48,125 nucleotides of DNA from Telmatospirillum sp. (GTDB taxonomy: Bacteria > Pseudomonadota > Alphaproteobacteria > Rhodospirillales > Magnetospirillaceae): the NCBI GenBank assembly GCA_031291415.1, contig JARLJB010000296.1, positions 1 through 48,125 of the forward strand, written 5' to 3'. Positions 7,825-16,551 of this stretch are shown here, piece after piece (within the stretch, counting starts at the first letter, position 1; each line of letters begins with the position of its first letter). Under the pieces are notes generated by a model that ran no database searches, had not been told where the DNA came from, and saw only the letters and a list, made by a program, of their open reading frames with translations. The position numbers and the translations under genes are program-made.

Positions 7825-9714
7825 ATGCGCCACACCTGCCTTAGGGCGGCCCTGCTTGCCGTCTCCGCGCTCGGCCTGCCGGACATGGCCGATGCCGCAG
7901 GATTCAACCAGTTCGTCGGGTTTGGCGACAGCACGATGGACAGCGGCTATTTCCGCTATAACTCGACCGGTTCGGCGGCAATCGACGCGGCGATCAAAGC
8001 CACCGTCGCGGCCGGTGGCAGCGGCGCCTTCGACGGGCCCGGGGTGGTCGATACCGTCCTCTTGGCGGCGAAATTCGGCCTGAGCGCCGCGCCATACGTC
8101 GTTGGCGGCGGCGGTGGAACCAACTATGCCAACGGCGCCGCCCAAACCGTCGCCACGTTCTCGAACAACGGCCAGGGCCTTCCCGCCAACGTCCCGACCA
8201 CCCGGCAGATTGCCAATTATCTCGCCACCGTCCACGGCACCGCCAATCGCGACGCCCTCTATCTGATCGACACCGGCCACAACGACGCCGGCTATGTGCA
8301 GACCCCCGGCGTCACTGTATCGCCCTCCTATCTCGCCATCCAGGCGGTTACGCTGACGGCCAGCGTGAGTGCCTTGCAGGCGGCCGGGGCGCGCACCATC
8401 GTGGTGGACAACATTTACGACTATGCGAGGCTCGTCGACGCGACGGGCAGCTTGAGCGCCACCAACGCCGCCTTCGTTGCCCAGGCGACCGTCTTCAGTG
8501 CTGAGATCTGGTCCGACCTGGCGGCCGACGGCGTCAACTTCATTCCCGGCGACATTGAAAACCTGTTGAAATATGTCTCGCGGAATCCAACCAAGTTCGG
8601 CTTCACGGCGGCTACCGTGCTGTCTACCAATCCAGCCTGCGCGACCTCGTCGGCTCTTCTTTGCGCGCCGTCCCAGCTCGTCTCTCCGAACGCCTTGGAG
8701 ACCCATTTGTTCGCCGACGCGAAGCATCTGACGACGGCCGGACAGACCATCGAGGCGGACTATCTCTACAGTCTGCTGGCGGCTCCAAGCCAGATCTCGC
8801 TTTTGGCTGAAAGCGCCGTGCAAGGCGGATTGGCACGCATGGCCACCATTCAAAAGCAGATCGATCTGTCCGAAGACCACCGCGGGCCAAGCGGCATCAA
8901 CGCCTGGGTCAGCTCTGGGGCCAACGCCCTCAGACTGAAAAACAGCCGCGATCTTCCCAATGCCTCCGGCACGCCGTTCGGCGGCTCGGTGGGAGCCGAT
9001 TATCGGACACCGGCCGGGATCATCGCCGGCGTCGCGGTGACGGCGGGCAGCCAGACGCAAGATTTCTCGACAGGCGGCCATTTCGATCAGCAGGACGAGG
9101 CGCTCAGTCTTTACGGCGCCTATCGCCATGGGCCGGCGTGGGGCAATGCCATCGTCAGCTATGGCCTGTTGCAGAACCACCTCGCCCGTCAGGTGACACT
9201 CGGCACCTACGCCGAGCAAAACAAGGCCGACACCGATGGCCGGTCTCCGGCGGTGGCGTTCCTTGCCGGCTATGATCTCCGACTGGGTCCGCTCATCAGC
9301 GGCCCGGTGGCCGGCGTCGTCCTGCAGCAGGTTCGCCTGGACGGCTTAACCGAGAGCGGTCCGAGCGGCATCACGGCACTCGCCTTTTCCAGCCAGAGGC
9401 GGGATTCGACGGTCAGCCGGCTCGGCTGGCGCGGATCGGTCGACATCGATGACTGGCGGCCGTTCGCGGCGGTGGACTGGAACCACGAATGGGCCAACAA
9501 GAACCGCACGCTGACCACGTCGCTCACCTCGATTGCCGCCCCGGCCTATTCCGCGGCCACCGCGCCCCTGGCCGCCGACTGGGCCACCGCATCGCTCGGC
9601 GCGGATTATCGGCTGACCTCGCAAGTGACGCTCCGCGCCGCCACCTCGGCCGTCTTCGCCAACCCGCACGTTTCCAGCTACGGTGGAGACTTAAGCCTGA
9701 ACGTGAGTTTCTGA
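7825..9714 (+). CDS. Autotransporter GDSL (SGNH) esterase
   Basis: 629 residues in three parts. Residues 1-24 are a signal peptide ending ADA. The passenger (about 27-330) is an SGNH hydrolase: block I GFGDSTMDSG with the nucleophile S36, block III GHND (N153), and the block V pair D298 and H301 in FADAKHLTTAGQ. From about 350 to the end is an autotransporter beta-barrel closing with LNVSF, a terminal aromatic residue as required for outer-membrane insertion. The plan matches EstA/ApeE-type surface lipases and esterases. It is transcribed away from the LacI gene and ends 11 bp from the convergent phosphopantetheinyl transferase gene. Confidence 0.92.
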   Translation: MRHTCLRAALLAVSALGLPDMADAAGFNQFVGFGDSTMDSGYFRYNSTGSAAIDAAIKATVAAGGSGAFDGPGVVDTVLLAAKFGLSAAPYVVGGGGGTNYANGAAQTVATFSNNGQGLPANVPTTRQIANYLATVHGTANRDALYLIDTGHNDAGYVQTPGVTVSPSYLAIQAVTLTASVSALQAAGARTIVVDNIYDYARLVDATGSLSATNAAFVAQATVFSAEIWSDLAADGVNFIPGDIENLLKYVSRNPTKFGFTAATVLSTNPACATSSALLCAPSQLVSPNALETHLFADAKHLTTAGQTIEADYLYSLLAAPSQISLLAESAVQGGLARMATIQKQIDLSEDHRGPSGINAWVSSGANALRLKNSRDLPNASGTPFGGSVGADYRTPAGIIAGVAVTAGSQTQDFSTGGHFDQQDEALSLYGAYRHGPAWGNAIVSYGLLQNHLARQVTLGTYAEQNKADTDGRSPAVAFLAGYDLRLGPLISGPVAGVVLQQVRLDGLTESGPSGITALAFSSQRRDSTVSRLGWRGSVDIDDWRPFAAVDWNHEWANKNRTLTTSLTSIAAPAYSAATAPLAADWATASLGADYRLTSQVTLRAATSAVFANPHVSSYGGDLSLNVSF

Positions 9715-9725
9715 GAAAGAACCGC

Positions 9726-10481
9726 TTACCAGCGCACCAGCGGCACGGTGCGACGGATTTTGATCGTCCGGTCGGTGTTCCCGGTTCGCCGGCAGGCGAC
9801 GCCCATTTGGTGCAGGCCGATCTCGCCGGTCGCCAGTCGCCAATCCTCTTGCCTGTCCGGGAGCGGGGAGTGCAGCGAAATCGTCTCCGGGCCGAATGCC
9901 AAGCTGAAGCTTTGCAAGGGCGTCGACAGGCCGGTTCCCAATGCCTTGAGATAGGCCTCTTTCAGCGTCCACAGTTGAATGGCCCGCAAGGGTCGCAGGT
10001 CTTCGGCAAGCGCCATCAGGTCCCCTTGTTCGGCGGGCGAAAAGACGCTGGAGGCCAGGTCGAGAACCTCGGCGCCGCGCGACGTTTTTTCGACATCGAC
10101 CCCGACGCTGTCGTCGGAAACGGCACAGGCCACCAGGCCGTCGGCATTGGAAAGGCTGAAATGGGGAACGGTGCCCGTCGGCGCGCTGACATAAGGTTGC
10201 CCGAAGGATGTCCGCTCGAACCGCCATGCCTCAGGTTCGACATCGCGGTAGAAGGACAGAACCCAACGAACCAGGGCGCGGGTCACCAGATATTCGTGCC
10301 GGTTGGTTTCGAAGCGAAAGCGGCGATGCTGCTCGCACTCTTCCGGTGACAACAACGCCTGGTAGGCGGCGAGCAGTTCCGGGGTTTGCAGAGCGGCCGT
10401 TTCGGCGAGCCAGACATGCGTGTGGCCGGCCGGGAGTATCCGCGGGGTCGGATCGTCGAATATCGCGAATGTCATCATCAC
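9726..10481 (-). CDS. 4'-phosphopantetheinyl transferase, Sfp type
   Basis: About 250 residues, the length of Sfp/Gsp enzymes rather than short AcpS. The two family signatures are present: VGVDVE (metal ligands D129 and E131) and WTLKEAYLKALG (E175, K179), and the earlier PHFSLSNADGLVACAV block. It moves phosphopantetheine from CoA onto a serine of carrier proteins in NRPS, PKS or fatty acid systems. GTG (10481) and two ATG codons (10478, 10475) compete as starts and none has a strong ribosome binding site. It is divergent from a type II thioesterase, a pairing usual in NRPS/PKS clusters, yet no synthetase lies in the window. Confidence 0.9.
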   Translation of the reverse strand: MMMTFAIFDDPTPRILPAGHTHVWLAETAALQTPELLAAYQALLSPEECEQHRRFRFETNRHEYLVTRALVRWVLSFYRDVEPEAWRFERTSFGQPYVSAPTGTVPHFSLSNADGLVACAVSDDSVGVDVEKTSRGAEVLDLASSVFSPAEQGDLMALAEDLRPLRAIQLWTLKEAYLKALGTGLSTPLQSFSLAFGPETISLHSPLPDRQEDWRLATGEIGLHQMGVACRRTGNTDRTIKIRRTVPLVRW

Positions 10482-10632
10482 CGGTGCCGGAAAGCCTCGC
10501 CTATCGATACGTCAATCATGCCGCCTTTGCTTCTAAAAAACCGCGACGCGGCGGCCGCGGTGGCCTTTCCCGTGGCGCGGGTTGTGATAGGGTTGGCACA
10601 TTCTCGCTATCGCCCAAGGGGATGGAGGTGTT

Positions 10633-11415
10633 TTGAGCAACCGCTGGACTCCCCGACTTCATCCACAACCGACGGCCCGTCTGCGGCTTTTCCTGTTTCC
10701 CTATGCCGGCGGTTCGGCATCGCTGTACCGCAGCTGGACCGGCGCTTTCCCGCCTGCCGTCGATGTCGTTCCCGTGCAGTTGCCGGGGCGCGAGGAACGG
10801 CTGGGCGAACCGGCGTTTTCCCGGCTGGAGGAGCTTGCCGATGCCGCCGCCGAGGCGCTCCTGCCGCTAGCCGATCGACCGGTCGTCCTGTTCGGCTGGT
10901 CGATGGGGGCGCTGATCGCCGCCGCCGTGGCGCGCCGCTGGGAAATCGCCGGCCGGCCCGTCGCTCTTTTGATCCCCGCCGCCCACCCGGCGCCTCACCT
11001 GCCGCGACTGTCGCCACCGCTTCACGCACTGCCAAGCGAAGCCTTCTGGCAGGCGGTGGCCCGCATCGGGGGTGTGCCGGACGAGGCCCTGGCCAACCTG
11101 GAGCTGCGCGACATCATGGAGCCGACGCTCCGCGCCGACTTCGCCGTCATCGAAACCCGCCCACCAACGCAACCACGAGCCTTGTCCTGCCCGATCGCCA
11201 CCATTACCGCCGACCGTGACCGCGCCGTAACCAATGACGGCGTCTTGGCGTGGGCCGAGGCGACCAAAGGGACAACCAGCGTCACGACGGTGCGCGGCGA
11301 TCACTTCGTCATCCGTTCCGACGCGGTCGCGGTAATAACGGCAGTACGGGATCTTGTTTCCGCGAGACTGGAGCCTCCGTCGCCGCTCTATTCCGCCAGC
11401 CGCACCTTGACGTAG
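10633..11415 (+). CDS. Type II (GrsT-like) thioesterase
   Basis: 260 residues from a TTG at 10633 behind GGAGGTG. The alpha/beta-hydrolase motifs are FPYAGGSASLYRSW and PGREERLGEP (diagnostic of external thioesterases), nucleophile S90 in GWSMG, an acidic residue in TADRDRAV, and H223 in RGDHFVI. Such enzymes remove wrong acyl groups from carrier proteins of NRPS and PKS lines. Its partner in the window is the divergent phosphopantetheinyl transferase. The last 28 bp overlap the 3' end of phaC on the other strand. Confidence 0.9.
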   Translation: MSNRWTPRLHPQPTARLRLFLFPYAGGSASLYRSWTGAFPPAVDVVPVQLPGREERLGEPAFSRLEELADAAAEALLPLADRPVVLFGWSMGALIAAAVARRWEIAGRPVALLIPAAHPAPHLPRLSPPLHALPSEAFWQAVARIGGVPDEALANLELRDIMEPTLRADFAVIETRPPTQPRALSCPIATITADRDRAVTNDGVLAWAEATKGTTSVTTVRGDHFVIRSDAVAVITAVRDLVSARLEPPSPLYSASRTLT

Positions 11416-13178
11416 GAACCGGGGGCATCTTCGATGGCGGCGAGCTGGCCTTCGCCCGGCACACGGGCCGGCACCTCGTCGCCCATCAACGGACGCAGCC
11501 AGAGGCGCCAGTCGGGCCACCACGACCCCGGATATTGGGTGGCGCCGTCCAGCCATTGCTGCGGCAGGGCCGGAAGCTCGGGGTTCAGCCAATAGCCGTA
11601 TTTATTGGCCGCCGGCGGATTGACCACGCCGGCGATATGGCCCGAAGCGGCCAGGACAAATCGGATCGGACCGCCATAGATCTGGGTCGCGGCGTAGGTG
11701 GCGGCCCACGGAGCAATGTGATCCTCGCGCGTCGAGAGCATGTAGGTCGGCACTTTGATCTTGCGCAGATCGATTTTCACGCCGTCCAGGCTGATGCCGC
11801 CCTTCTCGACCAGCTTGTTGTCGAGATACATCTGGCGCAGATAAAAACTGTGCATCATCGCCGGCATGCGGGTCGCGTCGGAATTCCAATAAAGCAAGTC
11901 GAAGGGCATGGGTTCCTTGCCCATCAGATAGTTGTTGACCACGAACGACCAGATCAGATCGTTATCGCGCATCAGATTGAAGACATTGGCCATGTGGCGA
12001 CCCTCAAGGAAGCCGCGTTCGGCCATGTGCTGTTCCAGCAGCTCCAACTGGCGCTCGTCGATGAAGACGCGGATGTCACCTACCTCGGCAAAATCGGTCA
12101 GCGCCACGAAATAGGTGATGGCGACGACCCGCTTGTCGCGCTTGGCCGTCATGTAAGCCAAGGTGGCGGCCATCAGGGTGCCGCCGATGCAATAGCCGAC
12201 GACGCCCACCTGGTCCTCGCCGGTTGCCAGTTTGATGGCATCGAGCGCCGCCAATGGCCCCTGCAGCATGTAGTCGTCGAAGCGTTTGTGGGACAGTTCG
12301 GGCCCCGGGTTGATCCAGGATATGACGAACACCGTCAACCCCTGATCGACGCACCATTTGATGAACGAGTTTTTTGCCCGCAGATCGAGGATATAGAATT
12401 TGTTGATCCACGGCGGCACGATGAGCAGCGGACGACGCTGTACCGTCGGGGTCGACGGCGCATACTGAATCAACTGCATCATCTCGTTCTGGAACACGAC
12501 CTTGCCTGGCGTGGTCGCGACATTGCGCCCCAATTCGAAGGCGTCGTCGTCGGTCATGCGGATCGATAGCTGGCCATGTCCCCGTTCCAGGTCGTCGACC
12601 AGGTTTTCAAGGCCGTCGAGCAAATTGCGTCCGCCGGTTTCCAAGGTGGCGGCCAGCGCGGTCGGGTTGGTGAAAAGAAAGTTGGTCGGCGCCACGGCAT
12701 CGACGGCCAGGCGTGTGTAGAAATCGACTTTCCGGCGTTCGTCCGTCGTCAGTCCCGGCGTCTCCGAAAGAGTCCGTTGCAGCCATTCAGCATTGATCAG
12801 ATAGGCCTGTTTAATGATGTCGAAGGCCGCCTGGTCGTTCCAGTCGTCAGCCGAGAACCGCTTGTCGCCCTTGCGTGGCGCCGCCACCGGTTCCACCGGC
12901 TCGCCGGCCAGGCGGCGCAACGCCATTTGCCAAAGTTCGCTCTGGCGGGACAACAGATCGCTTTGCGCCTGCGCCAGCCGCCAGGGGTCACGCAACAGAT
13001 CGAGCCAGGCGACCGTAAAGGTATCGTTGACGACGGCGGGATCGGGAATTTGAAAGGCGTCGCCTTTGGCCGCGCGATCGATGAAATCGGCAAACGCCAC
13101 CTGCGCCCTGCCGAGTTGCCTGGTCAGCGCGATCCAAGCTTCCATCGGATCGGGGGCGGGGCGGTCTTTGTCGGACAT
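11388..13178 (-). CDS. phaC: Class I poly(R)-hydroxyalkanoate synthase
   Basis: 596 residues, normal for class I. It has the PhaC N-terminal domain followed by the alpha/beta-hydrolase core with the lipase-like box GYCIGG (nucleophile C330), D486 in STREDHIAP and H514 in ASGHIAGVVNPP. The conserved tryptophan segment PPWINKFYILDL is also present. It polymerises hydroxyacyl-CoA into carbon-storage granules. RBS GGAGAACCGCC precedes the ATG. No phaA, phaB or phasin gene is adjacent, so the monomer pathway must be elsewhere. The 3' end overlaps the thioesterase gene by 28 bp. Confidence 0.96.
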   Translation of the reverse strand: MSDKDRPAPDPMEAWIALTRQLGRAQVAFADFIDRAAKGDAFQIPDPAVVNDTFTVAWLDLLRDPWRLAQAQSDLLSRQSELWQMALRRLAGEPVEPVAAPRKGDKRFSADDWNDQAAFDIIKQAYLINAEWLQRTLSETPGLTTDERRKVDFYTRLAVDAVAPTNFLFTNPTALAATLETGGRNLLDGLENLVDDLERGHGQLSIRMTDDDAFELGRNVATTPGKVVFQNEMMQLIQYAPSTPTVQRRPLLIVPPWINKFYILDLRAKNSFIKWCVDQGLTVFVISWINPGPELSHKRFDDYMLQGPLAALDAIKLATGEDQVGVVGYCIGGTLMAATLAYMTAKRDKRVVAITYFVALTDFAEVGDIRVFIDERQLELLEQHMAERGFLEGRHMANVFNLMRDNDLIWSFVVNNYLMGKEPMPFDLLYWNSDATRMPAMMHSFYLRQMYLDNKLVEKGGISLDGVKIDLRKIKVPTYMLSTREDHIAPWAATYAATQIYGGPIRFVLAASGHIAGVVNPPAANKYGYWLNPELPALPQQWLDGATQYPGSWWPDWRLWLRPLMGDEVPARVPGEGQLAAIEDAPGSYVKVRLAE

Positions 13179-13323
13179 GGCGGTTCTCCGGACTCATTTT
13201 CCTGGACATACGGGGAAACCAATCCACGGTGAGGCCGATCAAAAAAGCCGTCAACACAAGGTTGTGCCGTCATATTATTTTTCTCTTTATCGATAGTCCG
13301 CCATCTTTGCCCGCAGGCGGCTT

Positions 13324-14718
13324 TCATATGACCCCGAGAAGAGACAGCCAAAGAACATCGAGCGGCCAAAGAATGACGATGGTCGTGGCGGCGGTCATAA
13401 GGCACAGGCGGCTCATTGCCCGACGCGGCAGGTCGGCGACCTGCATCGCCATCACCAATGGCGGAGCCTGGTAGGGCAGAATAACGGTAGAAAATCCGAC
13501 CACCTGGGTCACCAGAACGGCGGCCGGCGACAAATCGCCCGCCTTGGCGAACAGATCGGCAAAAGGGGTAAGCACAGCGGGCACGCCGGGCAATGTCACG
13601 AAGAGGCCGACCACCGTCGACAGACCGCATAGTTGAACGAAATTGGCGATCGACCGACCGGGCGCCAGGTTCAAGACGTCGAGAATCGAGGCCACCAGGC
13701 GATGTCCCGGGTCGACATGGGCGACCAGCGCTCCCAGGCTGATGATGGCGCCGACATAGAACACCGGTTCCAGATTGATGCTTTGCAGCGCCTTGCGCGG
13801 AAGCAAAGCGAGCGGCGGAAACAGGCAGAGAACGGCGGCGGCCATCCCCACCCAGGCCGGCGACAGGTGATGCAGGGAATCGGTACTCCAGAAGGCCAGA
13901 GCCGTCGCCAACACCACGGACAAGCGTTTCTCCACCGGCGACATCGGTTGGATCGGCGGGGATTGGCGCTTGCCCGTCGTGGCGGTCTCTCGTCCATAGA
14001 GCGCCAGGAGAACGGCGATCAGCATTGCCGTCTTGACCAGTCCGAGGACAGGGAAGTGGTCGAGCAGATAGCTGCCGAAAGCCAGCGGATCGCCGAACAA
14101 GGTTTCGACCATGCCGGCCATCACATTGTTGGGAACATTGGCCGGCAGGATCGCCGAGGATGGCAGATAGGTACCGAAAATCCCGCCGAGAACCAAACCA
14201 TGATGGCCGCGACTGCCGTCAGGGTGGCCAAGGCGCTCGGCCAGGGCGGCAAGAATGGGAAGCATCAGGGCGATACGCCCCATGGCCGACGGCATCACGA
14301 AGGCCATCGCCAAGCCGAACAGCGTGACACCGGTCAAGGCGCCACGATAGGTCCGCCCCAAAGGCCGGGCCAGCAAACCGGCGATGCGGTCGCCCAATCC
14401 GCTGTGGCGGATTGCTGCGCCGATGATCAGCCCCGAAAGGATCAGCCAGAAGGCCGAGGAAACGAAGCCGGCGAACACGATCTCGGGCGGCGCGACTTTC
14501 GCCAGCATGGCAAGAGTGAAAAACAGCAGGGCTGTCAGCGACTCGGCGATAAGTCCGGTCGCCCAAAGGCCGACCGTTCCGACGGCAAGGCCGATGGCGC
14601 GGGCGTCGGCCGGCGGCAATCCCGTGGGCGGGACGACAGCCAGGACGACGCCGCCAACGATCAGGATGAACGCCACCAGGAAGGGAACGGAGCGGGCGGA
14701 GGCGGAAACTGCGGACAT
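13324..14718 (-). CDS. DASS/SLC13-type anion:sodium symporter family permease
   Basis: 464 residues from the ATG at 14718 (RBS GGAGAG four bases upstream). The reading frame extends further, but the extension crosses the divergent promoter. About a dozen hydrophobic segments are visible, starting VPFLVAFILIVGGVVLAVVPP, and two DASS-like re-entrant regions, one with LPSSAILPANVPNN and the other with LPYQAPPLVMAMQ. These resemble the S-N-T/P-type sodium and carboxylate binding hairpins of CitT, TtdT and ArsB-like permeases. The substrate is probably a di- or tricarboxylate. The divergent LysR gene 115 bp away is the likely regulator. Confidence 0.85.
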   Translation of the reverse strand: MSAVSASARSVPFLVAFILIVGGVVLAVVPPTGLPPADARAIGLAVGTVGLWATGLIAESLTALLFFTLAMLAKVAPPEIVFAGFVSSAFWLILSGLIIGAAIRHSGLGDRIAGLLARPLGRTYRGALTGVTLFGLAMAFVMPSAMGRIALMLPILAALAERLGHPDGSRGHHGLVLGGIFGTYLPSSAILPANVPNNVMAGMVETLFGDPLAFGSYLLDHFPVLGLVKTAMLIAVLLALYGRETATTGKRQSPPIQPMSPVEKRLSVVLATALAFWSTDSLHHLSPAWVGMAAAVLCLFPPLALLPRKALQSINLEPVFYVGAIISLGALVAHVDPGHRLVASILDVLNLAPGRSIANFVQLCGLSTVVGLFVTLPGVPAVLTPFADLFAKAGDLSPAAVLVTQVVGFSTVILPYQAPPLVMAMQVADLPRRAMSRLCLMTAATTIVILWPLDVLWLSLLGVI

Positions 14719-14800
14719 GGAACTCTCCTCGACGACATCGGATCTCGCGGAGAGGCAACCATGTTTATAGTTTGGTATGAACTCGCAAAAATGTGACTTA

Positions 14801-14822
14801 GTTTGTGCATATATGCACAAAC
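14801..14822. promoter_or_regulatory. Perfect 22-bp palindrome between LysR and transporter genes
   Basis: Each half reads GTTTGTGCATA, giving exact two-fold symmetry. It ends 11 bp before the chosen LysR start, immediately upstream of its Shine-Dalgarno. The core TGTGC-N6-GCACA has the spacing of CRP-type sites (TGTGA-N6-TCACA) with one changed base per half. It does not fit the odd-length LysR box T-N11-A. Confidence 0.65.
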
Positions 14823-14833
14823 GGAGAGACGGC

Positions 14834-15733
14834 GTGGATTGGGAAAGCCTGAAGTTTTTCCTGGCCGTCGCCCGCGAGGGGACGTTGGCGGCGGCGGGTC
14901 GGACGCTGGGCGTCAGACATTCGACGGTGCTGCGTCGCATCGCCTTGCTGGAGGACGGTCTCGGCCTCACGCTGTTCGACCGTCACCCGACGGGCTACAT
15001 GCTGACGGCCGCCGGCCGGGAAATGCTTGAATCGCTCACCCTCGTCGACGAGACTCTGGTGGCGATGGAACGCCGGCTGTCAGGACGGGACCTGCGCCTT
15101 GGCGGAACCGTCCGCATCGCCGCACTGGGCGTGCTTGTTCCCTGGATTTGCGACTGCCTAGCGGAGTTACGCGCTCTGCATCCCGGCATTCGGATCGAAG
15201 TCATCATCTCGCCCGCCATCGTCAGCTTGGCCCGCCATGAAGCCGACATCGCCATCCGCGTCGGCGGTACACCGCCGGAAAGCCTGATCGGCCGGCGGAT
15301 CGCCACGCTTTTGCACGGTATCTATGCCGCTGAGGACCATCCGGCGACCCGGACGATCGATCCCGACCTCGCCAGCTACGACTGGGTATCCTACAACGAT
15401 AGCCGATCGGATCTGCCGCAAACCCGCTGGGTCGCGGCGAACATTCCGCGGGATCGTGTGGTCATTCGGTCCAATCACACCGGCACGGTTGTCTCGGCCG
15501 CCCGCGCCGGCCTTGGCCTGGCGCTTCTGCCCTGCTATCTGGGAGACGCCGAACCGGGCCTGCGCCGGCTCAAAACTATTGCCGGTCTCGGTCAGGAAAT
15601 GTGGGTTCTCACGCACGGCGATCTCCGCCGAACTCCGCGCGTCCGCGCCGTGATGGATTTCCTTGCCAGGGAATTGCTTCGCCACCGCGATCTGATCGAG
15701 GGCCGGATGGAACCGGACTCGCCCGATGGGTAG
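14834..15733 (+). CDS. LysR-family transcriptional regulator
   Basis: 299 residues from the GTG at 14834, which has GGAGAG five bases upstream. ATG codons at 14777 and 14813 lack one, and the first starts before the palindrome. The N-terminus is the winged HTH: WESLKFFLAVAREGTLAAAGRTLGVRHSTVLRRIALLEDGLGLTLFDR. A LysR substrate-binding domain follows (RLGGTVRIAAL through AGLGLALLPCYLGD). Divergent from the DASS transporter, so it likely controls that gene and itself in response to the transported anion. Confidence 0.92.
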   Translation: MDWESLKFFLAVAREGTLAAAGRTLGVRHSTVLRRIALLEDGLGLTLFDRHPTGYMLTAAGREMLESLTLVDETLVAMERRLSGRDLRLGGTVRIAALGVLVPWICDCLAELRALHPGIRIEVIISPAIVSLARHEADIAIRVGGTPPESLIGRRIATLLHGIYAAEDHPATRTIDPDLASYDWVSYNDSRSDLPQTRWVAANIPRDRVVIRSNHTGTVVSAARAGLGLALLPCYLGDAEPGLRRLKTIAGLGQEMWVLTHGDLRRTPRVRAVMDFLARELLRHRDLIEGRMEPDSPDG

Positions 15734-15764
15734 CCCAAAAGGCTCCGCTCGGCCGCAAGGCAAC

Positions 15765-16409
15765 CTATGCCGGCGGTTCTGCCGGAACCTGCGACATATT
15801 GCCTGGCGGCAGATGATCAGCCAACCGGTGGATCTGCTGGCCGATATGACCGATCTCCACGGACAGGGCTAGATCGCCCCAAATGCGAAATCCCGCCTGC
15901 CGCGCCCGATCGCAAAAGACATAATCTTCACCGATCAGGTCGCCGGTCGTTTCGTTGGTTTCAAAACGAAAATACGGCCGTTTCAGTTGGTCGAACACCG
16001 CCATATTGATCAGAAGACAACCGGTGGGAATTCGCGACATTTCGACGAGGCCTTCCGGCGCATCAGCCGGCTGCGTGTCGAAAGCCGTGCCCAGTAGGGA
16101 GAAGGGCGGAACTCGCTTGGTATAGGTCGCTCCGACGATATCTTGGCGATGGGCCAAAAGCCGGCGCAGGCTGTTGCGTGGAAAGACCATGTCGCTGTCG
16201 AGATAGAGAAGGTAGTCGGCCTTGGCTTCCTGCGCCATTGCCACGCCGTTGTTGCGGGCGATCGCGACAATCGATGACTTGTTGCTGAGAATGGTGACGT
16301 CGACGCCAGACATCTCGTGGCACAGGGAAGCCAGAGCCAGGCAAAAGTCGGCATGAACCATATCGCCGCTTGGAACGGAAATGGCAATACGCGGACGATC
16401 TTCGGACAT
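15765..16409 (-). CDS. GT-A-fold glycosyltransferase-like protein
   Basis: 214 residues from the ATG at 16409 (AGGA seven bases upstream). A TTG at 16484 is in frame but less likely. Visible features: the N-terminal strand RIAISVPSGDMVHADFCLAL, the ILSNKSSIVAIARNNGVAMAQ helix, YLLYLDSDMVFP carrying a DxD nucleotide-sugar motif, GATYTKR, and GEDYVFCDRARQAGFRIW, where acceptor-side residues usually sit. This is the organisation of small family-2-like transferases. The acceptor is unknown. It is followed upstream on the same strand by two genes of unknown function, 142 bp away. Confidence 0.75.
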   Translation of the reverse strand: MSEDRPRIAISVPSGDMVHADFCLALASLCHEMSGVDVTILSNKSSIVAIARNNGVAMAQEAKADYLLYLDSDMVFPRNSLRRLLAHRQDIVGATYTKRVPPFSLLGTAFDTQPADAPEGLVEMSRIPTGCLLINMAVFDQLKRPYFRFETNETTGDLIGEDYVFCDRARQAGFRIWGDLALSVEIGHIGQQIHRLADHLPPGNMSQVPAEPPA

Positions 16410-16551
16410 CGGGGCTTCCTCTTTGGGATCTACTGATCCCTTACACGGTTCGATATCCGGTTTACCGGTAAGGGCTGTCGACAAATAAATGAAACAGGCC
16501 CTTAAGCGCGAGCACCCCCCTAAGCCCGCATATCGTTTTTCGGCGGCCGCC

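Noticed and set aside
10593-10608. TGGCAC-like sigma-54 promoter before the thioesterase gene
   Set aside because: The distance between the GG and GC pairs is nine bases rather than the required ten.
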